A stretch of 64,000 bases of DNA from Halocatena marina. Its GTDB lineage: Archaea; Halobacteriota; Halobacteria; Halobacteriales; Haloarculaceae. Shown here piece after piece: positions 29,478 through 38,840 of the stretch (the first letter of the stretch is position 1; the number at the start of each line of letters is the position of its first letter). The position numbers and the translations under genes were made by a program. Below the pieces are notes generated by a model. That model ran no database searches. It was not told the DNA's origin and worked only from the letters and a program-made list of their open reading frames with translations. The DNA lies in contig NZ_JALLPK010000004.1 of assembly GCF_023276375.1 (NCBI RefSeq), forward strand, positions 62,001-126,000. The letters are read 5' to 3'.

Positions 29478-30854
29478 CTATTCCTCTATCAGCGGATCGT
29501 CTGCGGTCTCCTGCAATTGACTGAGTTGCGCTTGAAGCTGTTCATATTCGGCGGAATATGAGTCATCATTTGACAAATCGTCCGTTTCAGATTGGTCAGC
29601 ATCGAGGTCGAACAACTGCGTGTACCCGTCTTCAGTGTAGTATTCGATCAGTTTATACCGTTCTCCTCTCACTGCTCGCATAACATCTTCGTATGCGAGT
29701 AGGAGATGATCACGAATTTCAGCATCTGGATTATCGAATGTCGGGACGAGTGTCTCGCCTTCGATTGCGCTGGGCGTGTCGAGACCGGCGAGATCACACA
29801 GTGTGGGGTATATGTCGTAGTGGCTGGTTAAATGGTTCCGACGTTCATCGACAGCGATACCTGGACCGACAAGGAGAAGGGGAATATGGACACTGTGCTC
29901 ATAGAGGTTCTGTTTACCCATGAGACCATGCTGTCCGACTGCAAGCCCGTGGTCGGCAGTAAATGCGATGATTGTGTTCTCACGTTCCCCGATTGTTTCG
30001 AGCCTGTTAAGGACGCGCCCGATCTGGGCGTCGAGGTGAGTGATCATTGCATAATAATCTGCGATGTGGCGGCGTAATTTTTCCGGATCCCGGGGATAGT
30101 CTTCGAGGTGCTCGTCACGTCCACACCATCCGATGTCGAAGGGATGTTCTGGCTGGAAGTTGCCTGGAATTTGGATGTTGTCCTGGTCGTACATGGCAAG
30201 ATACTTTCCCGGACACGTCCGCGGATCGTGTGGTGCCATTGTTGCCATATACGCGAAGAACGGTCGTTCGTCCGCAGACTCGTCGTGGTTCTCTAAGAAA
30301 TTGACCATCGCATTGGCGAACAGTTCACTCGAGTGGGTACCAGAAGCATACTTATCATACTGTTTGTGTCGGGGCCAGATCGAACCATTACCGGAGAATC
30401 CGCGATAGGGCTTGGGCTGTGGATACTTCCCCAAAGGGTATCGATCCGTAACCGGGACGTTCCAGTGGTTTCCCATCCCGCCGAAAAAGATGTCCTTCCC
30501 TTCGTCGAAACAACGATTGAACGCTTCGTGGCCGTTATGCCACTTTCCGGTGCCGAACGTCCGGTATCCTGCGTTGCCGAATGCTTCCGGAAGCGTCGGA
30601 TGCTCCTCTGTCATTCCACCCAGGCCCTCTATATTGAATAGTGAATGCCCGCTCATGATCATCGATCGTGCAGGGACACAGACAGCTCCCTGATCAGCGC
30701 CCATGTTAAAGTGGTGTGTGAACGAGCATCCTTCGCGGACGAGTGCATCAAGATTGGGCGTCTCGATATGGTCGTTACCTAGTGCGCCGATCGTATCGAA
30801 CCGCTGGTCGTCGGCGACGATCAGCAAGACATTCGGTTGGTCGTTCTCACTCAT
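29478..30854 (-). CDS. Sulfatase 3 (choline-sulfatase-like, Cys-type)
   Basis: 458 residues. LLIVADDQRFDTIGALGN at the N-terminus supplies the metal-binding Asp pair (15-16). The formylglycine motif is C-V-P-A-R (59-63), preceded by MGADQGAV and followed by SMIMSGHSLF, an arrangement seen in the choline-sulfatase/heparan-type branch. GTGKWHNG and IIAFTADHGLAVGQHGLMGKQNLYEHSVHIP follow at normal spacing. No signal peptide. It is transcribed toward the GH172 gene on the same strand, 157 bases apart, so the two may form a pair. It probably removes one specific sulfate from imported oligosaccharides. Confidence 0.93.
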   Translation of the reverse strand: MSENDQPNVLLIVADDQRFDTIGALGNDHIETPNLDALVREGCSFTHHFNMGADQGAVCVPARSMIMSGHSLFNIEGLGGMTEEHPTLPEAFGNAGYRTFGTGKWHNGHEAFNRCFDEGKDIFFGGMGNHWNVPVTDRYPLGKYPQPKPYRGFSGNGSIWPRHKQYDKYASGTHSSELFANAMVNFLENHDESADERPFFAYMATMAPHDPRTCPGKYLAMYDQDNIQIPGNFQPEHPFDIGWCGRDEHLEDYPRDPEKLRRHIADYYAMITHLDAQIGRVLNRLETIGERENTIIAFTADHGLAVGQHGLMGKQNLYEHSVHIPLLLVGPGIAVDERRNHLTSHYDIYPTLCDLAGLDTPSAIEGETLVPTFDNPDAEIRDHLLLAYEDVMRAVRGERYKLIEYYTEDGYTQLFDLDADQSETDDLSNDDSYSAEYEQLQAQLSQLQETADDPLIEE

Positions 30855-31027
30855 CGGAATACTCCTTCAATAATAGCTTCTACACGTTTCAGTACACATG
30901 GAGAAAGCAATTCGTCGACCGAATTTCTACCCTGTCCCCCCACGGCGGTACACTTAATATGTCCGTATTTTATACGATATCCATACATGATGCTAATATC
31001 GTGAGGCTGTATTATAAAAGTGAACTG

Positions 31028-32476
31028 CTAACTACGAACGTTCGAGTTACTGTCGGAGTCATCGATTCGAGTTCGGAGTTCGTGTGTGACTTCGGGTCGT
31101 TTGTTGGCAATGTTTTCAGTTTCTTGTGAATCCTCTACCAGATCGAAGAGCACACCATCTTGTATATTGGTTGTCTCACCGTTGTTATCGGGCGTCCAGC
31201 CGTCGATGTATTTGTAACGACCATCGAAGATCATCCGCCAGTCTCCGAGACCGGACACAACATAGTCGCGGTGCTCCGAGTTCGGATCTTCAAGAAGATG
31301 CCGAATTGACCGGCTGCTGGACGTGCTCCGATGTTTCACACCGGCGTAATCGAGGAACGTGTCGTGGAGGTCGAGAATTGTCATTGGTGTATCGTATGGG
31401 TCCTGATCTTCAACGTCCGGGCCCGCAATTATTAGGGGGACGCCGACTGACGGCTGGAGCGGGACACTTTTCCCCCAAATACCGTGGTCTCCCAGCATTT
31501 CCCCGTGGTCGCTACTGTAGACGACGATAGTATTTTCGAGCTCTCCTCGGGTTGCAAGAACGTCGAGATACTGACCGACCCATTGATCGATGTTTTCGAT
31601 CATCGCCGCGTAGTTTCGTCGGACTTCCTCATCGTCGGTCACAGAATCGACACCTGAAGAGGTCGGATTGGGAAACTCCACGTCGGGGTTCCGATACCAG
31701 TCGTGCATCTCCTCGGTAACGTCGAACGGTGAGTGCGGTCCGGCGAAGTTGACGACCAGATACCATGGACTGTCGTCGGGTGCTTCTTCGAGCAGAGAGA
31801 GTCCTTGTCTCCCGATCCAGTTATCAATGTAGGCTTCCTCGGGAAGCGACGTCGGAAAAGCCGCGCAACCGTCGAATTCCCAGCGTGCGTTATAATCTTC
31901 AGCATGCTCCACAAGAAGCCCCTGTTCTTGGAGATAAGCGGTGTAGGGTTCGCTCGGCTGAACCGAGTTGGAGATCAGCGCCTCGTACGCGGTTTCCCAG
32001 CACTCTTCAATACCCACACCGATACGCGAGGGATGCTCACTCCAATCAGCTGATGTGATGCCGTCTAACTTTCCGGCGTTATCGATGCCGTCGGAGAATC
32101 CCCATTTCTTGAGGCTGGTTTGCCCGTCGGCGCCCCATGAATACGAACCTTTGTGCAGATCGAACTTGCCACATCCCATTACGTGGTAGCCTGCTTCGTC
32201 GCGCAGACGCTGGAAGTACGTCGTCACCGACGTCGAGAGGGTATCCGCGTTGCCCAGAACGTCACTGCTGTGATATTCATTTCCCGTTGCAAGACATGCC
32301 CGAGACGGGGAGCATAACGGTGACGGACAGACTGCGTTCGTGAACCGCACTCCACGAGCGGCCAGCCGGTCGATATTCGGTGTTCGGAGCGGCAACTCTG
32401 TATTCGATCCTAACCAGTCGTGCCGGTGCTGATCCGGAAAGAAAAACAACAGATTTGGCCTATCTATCTCCCTCAT
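31028..32476 (-). CDS. Sulfatase 4 (Cys-type)
   Basis: 482 residues. NLLFFFPDQHRHDWLG carries the first metal ligands (the usual second Asp is replaced by the PDQ form common in this branch). Formylglycine motif C-S-P-S-R at 55-59 in PSPLCSPSRACLATG. GCGKFDLHKG replaces the commoner GKWHLG, and the metal motif is VYSSDHGEMLGDHG with a following GKSVPLQPSVGVPLI. No signal peptide. It has its own TATA box and runs on the same strand as sulfatase 3, 173 bases away. The differences at the substrate-side motifs suggest a different sulfate position from its neighbours. Confidence 0.93.
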   Translation of the reverse strand: MREIDRPNLLFFFPDQHRHDWLGSNTELPLRTPNIDRLAARGVRFTNAVCPSPLCSPSRACLATGNEYHSSDVLGNADTLSTSVTTYFQRLRDEAGYHVMGCGKFDLHKGSYSWGADGQTSLKKWGFSDGIDNAGKLDGITSADWSEHPSRIGVGIEECWETAYEALISNSVQPSEPYTAYLQEQGLLVEHAEDYNARWEFDGCAAFPTSLPEEAYIDNWIGRQGLSLLEEAPDDSPWYLVVNFAGPHSPFDVTEEMHDWYRNPDVEFPNPTSSGVDSVTDDEEVRRNYAAMIENIDQWVGQYLDVLATRGELENTIVVYSSDHGEMLGDHGIWGKSVPLQPSVGVPLIIAGPDVEDQDPYDTPMTILDLHDTFLDYAGVKHRSTSSSRSIRHLLEDPNSEHRDYVVSGLGDWRMIFDGRYKYIDGWTPDNNGETTNIQDGVLFDLVEDSQETENIANKRPEVTHELRTRIDDSDSNSNVRS

Positions 32477-32497
32477 GCGAGCGGAGATGGAGTGAAA

Positions 32498-32507
32498 CTA
32501 TATAACA
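32498..32507 (-). promoter_or_regulatory. TATA box of sulfatase 4
   Basis: ACTATATAAC (+ strand reading) centred 27 bases from ATG 32476. Confidence 0.5.
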
Positions 32508-32887
32508 GTTTGGTGATCGATAGATGTACTATTTAGTTTAGAACAGTATTTCAGAAATGTCTAACGTAGCGTTGCTCTACGTCTAACAACATCTGTTGAA
32601 ATATGTCTCTGCACCATTGAGTCCAGTAATAGTGAACGAACACTCTCTGGCTATCCGTCGCTGGTGAATAGACCTCTTCTGATCAGAAATACTAAATCAT
32701 CTCCTCGAAGTATTACAGACATAGTGTTGTAAAAGGGCTTATCTCATATTCCCTGGAACAACTATTTTTGTGTAGCATTACTGTCCCACAGATACTCGCT
32801 ATCAATCAAACAACCGTCAGGACTACCACATACGAGTATAGGACCCCAATGAGTGGTACGCTAAGTACTGTTAGGCTATACAACCAC
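32508..32887. other. Intergenic stretch
   Basis: No gene. A small hairpin (ACGTAG / CTACGT, 32564-32582) is the only structure I see. Confidence 0.3.
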
Positions 32888-34156
32888 TCAGAGAGATTCG
32901 AGCACCTGAATACACTCAAGTATCGCTCGGCCATTGTGATACGCCGCCTTATACTCTGCACCCTTTCGACCGACCGGTTCTTCGTTCTCGTCAATACCGG
33001 AGAACCATTCACCACGATCCTGGTCGATTTGGTGTGCGTTGATGAACTCGAAGGTTTTCTCAAAGACAGAAGAATAGCGTTCGTTACCCGTATACGCGTA
33101 CATTTTCAGGGCGCTCGTCATGCACTCGGCCTGTACCCACCACGCTTTAATGTGGTTCGTGGCAGATTCTCCGAGAGGACCGTAGAAATAGAAGCCACCG
33201 TCTTCGTCGTCGTAACCGTACTCCAGAGCGTTGTTGAAGAGGGCCTTGTAGAGATCCACAAACAGCGAGACGGGTATATCCAACACCTCACAGGCCTCCA
33301 TCGTCAACCAGACGTTTTCCAAGTCGTGACCGTACGAGGCGATTCGAAAGTCCTCACTGTCGAGTTTTGGCACCCAATCAGCTTCGAACTTATCTGTACA
33401 AGCTGTCACACCGTGTCGTACAACAGTATTAGTGAGGATATGCAACAGTTCCTGAAGCCGATCACCGCTTTTCTCTGTGCCAATTGTGTCGTGAAACGTC
33501 GTGAATCCTTCGAGCAAGTGGAGATGAGTGTTCGTTAGTTTGAGCGTTGGGTCCAAGACGCTGTCTGCTGATTCCTTCGGTGACCAGTCTGGTTCGATCG
33601 TTTCAAGGTATGTCCGACCGCTCTCTATTGGCGTCCAGTCCGGTGTAAAGTACTCAACGTACCCGCCGTGTCGTTTATCTTTAGCCTCTGATTCTATCAA
33701 ATTGAATAGCTTGATAGCACGTTCACGCACTTCTTCCCGTTCGGTAATTCGGTAGTACTCCGAGAGTGCATAAAGACCGAACCCTTGACCGTATAAATGC
33801 TTGTTAGGCTTTCTTACCTCCCCATCACGGTTAACCGTCCAGTAGAACCCACCATGGTCATCATCCCACATTTCGTCGTGCAAGAAGTCGTAGCCGAGAT
33901 CTGCTGCGTCCTTATACTTTCCTTCTCCGTATCCTTCTCGATGGAGACGCGAGAAGAACCAGACCATCCGGGCCTGGGTGACGATCATCTTGTGATCGTT
34001 GCCGTTGAAATCTCCATTTCGATCATATCCAAGAATGTACCCACCATATTCATGGTCCAGACATCGTGGATGCCAGAAGTCGAGAATGTTGTCGGTCAGA
34101 ATGCGCTCCAATTCTGGAAGATACTCTTCTGCTAGTGGATTTGATGACTTGTTCAT
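32888..34156 (-). CDS. N-acylglucosamine 2-epimerase (AGE) superfamily protein
   Basis: 422 residues from ATG 34156; a longer frame to 34300 lacks sense as a N-terminus. Alpha/alpha-barrel family with conserved features counted from 34156: TQARMVWFFSRLH (Arg63), KHLYGQGFGLYALSEYY, NTHLHLLEGF (His211, Glu216), GHDLENVW (His277), KAWWVQAECM (Trp339-340) and AYHNGRA (His407). These match the 2-epimerase/cellobiose-epimerase/sugar-isomerase group, which interconverts aldoses or N-acetyl sugars in the cytoplasm. It would rearrange a monomer or disaccharide released by the hydrolases. The exact substrate cannot be told from sequence. Confidence 0.88.
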   Translation of the reverse strand: MNKSSNPLAEEYLPELERILTDNILDFWHPRCLDHEYGGYILGYDRNGDFNGNDHKMIVTQARMVWFFSRLHREGYGEGKYKDAADLGYDFLHDEMWDDDHGGFYWTVNRDGEVRKPNKHLYGQGFGLYALSEYYRITEREEVRERAIKLFNLIESEAKDKRHGGYVEYFTPDWTPIESGRTYLETIEPDWSPKESADSVLDPTLKLTNTHLHLLEGFTTFHDTIGTEKSGDRLQELLHILTNTVVRHGVTACTDKFEADWVPKLDSEDFRIASYGHDLENVWLTMEACEVLDIPVSLFVDLYKALFNNALEYGYDDEDGGFYFYGPLGESATNHIKAWWVQAECMTSALKMYAYTGNERYSSVFEKTFEFINAHQIDQDRGEWFSGIDENEEPVGRKGAEYKAAYHNGRAILECIQVLESL

Positions 34157-34464
34157 AACGTCTACGTCATACCTCTTGGTGTGAATATTTAAATCCTGAT
34201 TATCGCGCCGGATATGCAGGCATGAGTTCGATGAGCGACGACTACTGCAGGATGATTGAACCGCCTTTTCAGGCCTCAAGCACACGCTCGGCGCAGCCAT
34301 GCGTGCTCGAAGCTGGATATCTTGAATACCGTGAAATGGTGCTCAAATGTACCGATCACAATCTCTGGTGGAGCGTTGGATGTCCGTGGAATCCATCGAC
34401 GTATACCGTTCCTATATAGCAAACTAAACTGAACTCCGCTGCGCTCACACAGTGACTTCAAGCT
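34157..34464. other. Intergenic stretch with AGE promoter
   Basis: AATATTTAAA at 34184-34193 is a TATA-like box about 32 bases before ATG 34156. The rest holds no gene that I recognise. Confidence 0.35.
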
Positions 34465-35346
34465 CTAGTCCACTTCACGCCACGTATGGTTTGGCGCCCA
34501 ATCAAGTAGCTTACGAGCTTTGTCGATATCAACGAGCGACTGATGCTCGGATAGCGATTCGCGCAGTTCAGCATCTGGATAGTACCGTCCGGCGACGATA
34601 TCGCTCGACGCGTCGAGCGTCGTATCGCTTGCCACGGCCCAAAATCGTTCGTGGCCGACAAAATTGGCCTCAAGGGCCTTCCGAGTAACACGCGCTGCGT
34701 CGTCAATGTGGATGTAGGTGAACAGTTCGTTCGGTCCACCCATAGCTTCGGAGCCAATTTTCTCTAACGATCGGTCTGCGCTTTTGAAATTGGTTCTCAG
34801 TTCTTCTGATGTCGCAATCCACGGGTATCGAATCGTTGAGATTGTCTTCGGAGCGGTATCCTGTCGCCCAAAGCCATCACATGTCACCTCCAGCGAATGC
34901 TTACTTATCGCATAGGGATCGCGGGGCGTGACCGGATGTTTCTCGTCGACCGGGAGGTAACGAACGTCAATTGGGTCGTCCTGGTATGCCGCTCCCATTG
35001 CGTTGATGCTTGATGCGATACACACCGACTCGAGATTGAGTGCGCTTGCGGCTTCGAGAATGTGATACGTGCTCATCACATTGCTCTCGTAGACTTCATA
35101 GCCTGAATTTCTGCCTGGTCCTGGGATCGTCCCAGCATGTACGACAGCATCGGCGTTGCTTTCGACCAATGCACCGTATACGTTGCCTGCATCGAGAAGA
35201 TCTGTCCGTATATAGGAGTCCGACAGTTCCTCACGGCGCTTTCCTCGAGCTACGTTTACAGTCTCGTAGTTTTTGTTGTCAAGTTCCGCGAGAACTGCTT
35301 TCCCGAGCTTGCCGTTCCCACCGGTAACCGCAATCGTCTGTAGCAT
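34465..35346 (-). CDS. NAD(P)-dependent epimerase/dehydratase (extended SDR), possible uronate or sugar dehydrogenase
   Basis: 293 residues from ATG 35346 (MLQTIAVTGGNGKLG); 15 further upstream codons are open but unlikely. Rossmann motif TGGNGKLG (8-15), catalytic Ser in CIASSINAMGA, and YxxxK in DPYAISKHS (Tyr145, Lys149). Extended SDRs of this type include uronate dehydrogenases and sugar epimerases. Placement between the AGE and GH88 genes fits oxidation of a released uronic acid or sugar. Cytoplasmic. Function beyond the family level is inferred. Confidence 0.85.
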   Translation of the reverse strand: MLQTIAVTGGNGKLGKAVLAELDNKNYETVNVARGKRREELSDSYIRTDLLDAGNVYGALVESNADAVVHAGTIPGPGRNSGYEVYESNVMSTYHILEAASALNLESVCIASSINAMGAAYQDDPIDVRYLPVDEKHPVTPRDPYAISKHSLEVTCDGFGRQDTAPKTISTIRYPWIATSEELRTNFKSADRSLEKIGSEAMGGPNELFTYIHIDDAARVTRKALEANFVGHERFWAVASDTTLDASSDIVAGRYYPDAELRESLSEHQSLVDIDKARKLLDWAPNHTWREVD

Positions 35347-35371
35347 CTTCTTTGAGCATTCTATGCACGCC

Positions 35372-35381
35372 AATATAAATA
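35372..35381 (-). promoter_or_regulatory. TATA-like box of the SDR gene
   Basis: AATATAAATA (+ strand reading), about 28-31 bases from ATG 35346; supports that start. Confidence 0.45.
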
Positions 35382-35569
35382 TTGATGGCACTTACTCAGT
35401 AGCTCGTGTGCAGCACATTGGTGATGGAGAGATGTCTTGCGATTCTATCGTGTCTCAAGCGAGAAGAGAATTGAGTTGTTCAGAGTTGAACAGTCAGCTA
35501 TCTGAACGGGACGCCCAAGGAAATCCGACGACACCGACAGTAGTCGTAGAAGACAAGAGTGGTTATTTT

Positions 35570-36763
35570 CTACCAGTATGACTCCCAGTCACGGGTTACT
35601 CGCGTCAGCGCCTCGTAGTAATAGTAGTCTCCAAAGATAGCCGCGTTGTTCGGATCATCAGGATCATTGGCGTATTTTGCCTCCCGAAGTAGCGCCTCGG
35701 AGTCGGCACCCTTCGTTGTGTAGTTTTGGCCGAGTGAGTCCAACATCGCCAGTGAAGCGTTCAAATACCGCTGGCGATCGGGGTCACCTGCAGGAAGACA
35801 GGACGCTAGTTCGATCAGCCCTGACGCCGCGATTGCCGCCGAAGAGCTGTCTCGAATGTGATCTTCTGGGGCGCCAAAGTCCCACCGTGGGACGTGGTCC
35901 TCCGGAAGGTTGTTAAGATAGTATTCGGTGACGTTTCGGCCCATCTCTCGGAACGCCTCATTGCCCGAGTAACGATAGGCAAGCGGGAACCCGTACACCG
36001 CCCACGCCTGCCCGCGAGCCCAACACGACTCTGAGTCGTAGTTCGCGCCACGTTCAGCACGATGTCTGATCGGTTCTCCCGTCTCGACATCGAACTCGTA
36101 CACGTGATACGTCGAGTAATCGTCACGGACGAAATGCTCAGCCAGTTGTTCGGCGTGGATATCCGCGATGGTCCGGTAGCGGTCGTAGCCTGTCTCCTCG
36201 CTTGCCCAGTACAGGAGCGGGAGGTTCATGATGCTGTCGACGATCGTGCTGCCGTACTCCACGTCATCGGGGTCGCGGTGATCGCCCCACGCTTGGATGA
36301 TTCCTGGCGCATCGTGAAAGCGGTCGACGAGCCGATCAGTGGCGAACAGACCGACCTGCCGGGCGCGCTCGTTACCAGTGAGGCGGTACTGCGCAACAGC
36401 CGACAGTGAGTAGAGGAATCCGATGTCGTGCGTCAACGTTCCCTCCATTATGTGCTCCGTGTTTTCGAGCCGATCCTCGTAGGCGTCGAGGTGACCTTCA
36501 GCGACTTCACGATATTTCTCGTCGCCAGTGTGCTCGTAGGCGAGCCAGAGCATCCCTGTCCAGAACGACGGCGTCCAGTCAGTCACGTCCCACTCGTCAT
36601 AGTCCATCTCTGGGCCGGTCGCCGACGAGGGGAACGACGTCCGGTATTTGTCGATATTGTTATCGATACGCTCGAGAACGAACTCACATCGTTCTTCGAA
36701 ATCTGGGACATCGAGATCTGGTCGCTCCGAGTATGACTGCTGCTGTTCACGCTGTGAAGCCAT
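35570..36763 (-). CDS. Unsaturated glucuronyl hydrolase, glycoside hydrolase family 88
   Basis: 397 residues, alpha/alpha six-barrel. Key features: WTPSFWTGMLWLAYE (63-77), THDIGFLYSLSA with Asp113, STIVDSIMNLPLLYWA with the second catalytic Asp176, CWARGQAWAVYGFPLAYRY, and RDSSSAAIAASGL. The two Asp match the pair of Bacillus GH88 enzymes. These enzymes hydrate the 4,5-unsaturated uronic acid left by a polysaccharide lyase, releasing it as a keto-uronate. Its presence implies that a lyase acts upstream on a uronate-containing polymer, yet no known lyase is in the window. No signal peptide, so it acts on imported unsaturated oligosaccharides. Confidence 0.93.
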   Translation of the reverse strand: MASQREQQQSYSERPDLDVPDFEERCEFVLERIDNNIDKYRTSFPSSATGPEMDYDEWDVTDWTPSFWTGMLWLAYEHTGDEKYREVAEGHLDAYEDRLENTEHIMEGTLTHDIGFLYSLSAVAQYRLTGNERARQVGLFATDRLVDRFHDAPGIIQAWGDHRDPDDVEYGSTIVDSIMNLPLLYWASEETGYDRYRTIADIHAEQLAEHFVRDDYSTYHVYEFDVETGEPIRHRAERGANYDSESCWARGQAWAVYGFPLAYRYSGNEAFREMGRNVTEYYLNNLPEDHVPRWDFGAPEDHIRDSSSAAIAASGLIELASCLPAGDPDRQRYLNASLAMLDSLGQNYTTKGADSEALLREAKYANDPDDPNNAAIFGDYYYYEALTRVTRDWESYW

Positions 36764-37108
36764 ACTACGGTAGTTGGAAACACTGTTGAAATAACTGTCG
36801 ATCTTACAATCGGAAACACCTGACCAGTTGGTGGTCGGCCCTCTCTAATGTCCAGACTGATGTCGTGGTCCTCACCGAAAACGGGTTCTGCGTAGCGAGT
36901 CGTACTGTTTTGCTCTCTTTTTGCTTCGGAATCAAATAACTACGGTGTCGATACTACTCTGCTGGTAGTAGTCAACCGTCTATCCGGACACGACTGCAAA
37001 CTCGCTGTCGAGTATTTACTACCCATCGAAGGACGCAATATCAGAATATTCTTGAAAAACATTATTTTGGCCACAATCGCCGACCCCTGCGACTCTTCCG
37101 TTGCTCGC
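36764..37108. other. Intergenic stretch
   Basis: About 345 bases; no gene, RNA or clear hairpin seen. Confidence 0.3.
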
Positions 37109-38569
37109 TTATCCCGGGTGAGTCGGGTCCGATACGTCACGCCACGCCCTATTCGCCCACGCTTGACCGTGGAACGGATCATTAGTAGTGCTCATCTCCG
37201 TGAGCAGTCGGTCGTGGAGTTCGTCCCGGCGCTGTGCGTACTCTTCGTTATCGATACGGTTGTGAAGCTCTTCGGGGTCATCGTTCAAATCGTACAGTTC
37301 ATCGGATTCGAGAAGGTTTAGCGATAGTTTGGAGCCATCTGCAGTAACGAGTGTCCGTACCGGATAGAAACCATCGCCGTCAGTTCGCGCTCGGCCGTAA
37401 CCATTGTGCTCTATCAGCGCGAACTCACGATGGTCACGTGTTGGATCGCTAGCTACGTTGCAGAAACTGCTCCCGTGACAAAAGTCAGGTATCGACACAT
37501 TTGCCAGATCCATTAGCGTGGGAAAGAGGTCAATTTGTGAAACGAGTGCCTCTGTGGCGTTTCCGGCCGCGAGAGAGGGTCCGCTCATGACAAGTGGGAC
37601 GTTGGTCACTTCGTCGTACAATGCGAAGTGTTTGAGGTCAAGCCCGTGGGCGCCCAGATAGTGGCCGTGATCCGATGTGACTGCAACGACTGTCTCGTCG
37701 GTGTCCACCGCATCAAACACGCGTCCCATCTCATCATCAACGAATTCGATGCAGCCGAAGTAGAGTGGTCTGTAAATTCCGCCGTTCTCGACAGCATCCT
37801 GGATGGAGTTCATGAAGCAATTTCCGGTCTCGTAGGCCGCAGCGTACTGCTGTTGCCGACGTGGCTTCCCATGATCGGCAAGCTCCTCGGGTGTCTCGAA
37901 ATTCGACGGCAGTGGATACCGCTGATCACGGTATCTGTCACAGAAGGGCGGTGGACTGAGGCTCGGTTCGTGAGGTTCATCGTAGTTCACCGCAAGAAAG
38001 AACGGACGGTCGTCGTCACTCGCGTCCTCGATAAACGCGAGTGCGTGGTCAGTGATGTTTCCTGCCCAAGTGTCCTCACGGGAGATGTTCCGCTCATGGA
38101 TTTCATCGATATCATTCTCCGAGACGCGCGTCCGCATCCCCGAACGATACCAGTCCCACAACTCCTCGCCGATATCGTCGCGATAGTTCGCCGCGTCATA
38201 CCAGTACTCCTCTTCGTATCCTGGTGCGGCTTTTCCATCACCCATGTAGTCGCCGTCCAAGTGCCACTTCCCGACGTAGGCCGTCCGATAACCCGCGTCA
38301 CGGAACTGTTCACCCATCGTTGGAACGCCTTCGTATAGTTGTAGTCCGTTCGTCCACGCACCAGACGAGTGTGGGTACCTTCCAGTATAGATTCCGGCCC
38401 GTGAGGGGGCACACACCGGTGCGGTCACGTAGTTCTGGTCGAATCGAACGCCTTCGTCGGCTAAGCTATCCAGATTTGGCGTGTCGACAAAATCGGCATC
38501 GCCGGTCGAGACACCGCTCCAGTTCTGTGAATCTGTAGTGACGACTACAATGTTCGGATGGTCGGACAT
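37109..38569 (-). CDS. Sulfatase 5 (Cys-type)
   Basis: 486 residues. NIVVVTTDSQNWSG at the N-terminus, formylglycine motif C-A-P-S-R (53-57) in VTAPVCAPSRAGIYTGRYPHSSG, YVGKWHLDGDYMGDG, and VVAVTSDHGHYLGAHGL with LKHFALYDEVTNVPLV. No signal peptide. The C-terminus contains the usual YDLNDDPEELHN strand found in many glycan sulfatases. TATA box 27 bases upstream of ATG 38569. It lies between the GH88 gene and the DUF1961 gene, so it probably works on uronate-containing fragments. Confidence 0.93.
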   Translation of the reverse strand: MSDHPNIVVVTTDSQNWSGVSTGDADFVDTPNLDSLADEGVRFDQNYVTAPVCAPSRAGIYTGRYPHSSGAWTNGLQLYEGVPTMGEQFRDAGYRTAYVGKWHLDGDYMGDGKAAPGYEEEYWYDAANYRDDIGEELWDWYRSGMRTRVSENDIDEIHERNISREDTWAGNITDHALAFIEDASDDDRPFFLAVNYDEPHEPSLSPPPFCDRYRDQRYPLPSNFETPEELADHGKPRRQQQYAAAYETGNCFMNSIQDAVENGGIYRPLYFGCIEFVDDEMGRVFDAVDTDETVVAVTSDHGHYLGAHGLDLKHFALYDEVTNVPLVMSGPSLAAGNATEALVSQIDLFPTLMDLANVSIPDFCHGSSFCNVASDPTRDHREFALIEHNGYGRARTDGDGFYPVRTLVTADGSKLSLNLLESDELYDLNDDPEELHNRIDNEEYAQRRDELHDRLLTEMSTTNDPFHGQAWANRAWRDVSDPTHPG

Positions 38570-38591
38570 AAACTGTGATGTCAGTCTCGGA

Positions 38592-38600
38592 GTTTAAACA
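38592..38600 (-). promoter_or_regulatory. TATA-like box of sulfatase 5
   Basis: GTTTAAACA (+ strand reading), centred 27 bases from ATG 38569. Confidence 0.45.
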
Positions 38601-38840
38601 TACCGATCTCTTGATTTTGTTCCTGGTTAGACAGGATCCGCTATCTCCTCCTTACCGGTTCGCTGTCCGTCACGACGACCAGATTAGCTAGTACCAGTAG
38701 CTCTCAATTGTTATAGCCACATTTCTGTGTCTCGGGATCAGCGGGCCTGAATGGGTTGTGAACGTCTCCTCCTTCGACTCTTTCTTAACCGTATCTCCCC
38801 ATATTACTGAGAGTTAAGTACTAGCCGGTTCACTGAGGGG

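Noticed and set aside
28290..29561. 423-codon + strand frame longer than the gene opposite
   Set aside because: It is antisense to GH172, has no family features, and follows the codon pattern of the minus-strand gene.
32768..33538. 256-codon + strand frame
   Set aside because: Antisense to the AGE epimerase gene, which has strong family motifs.
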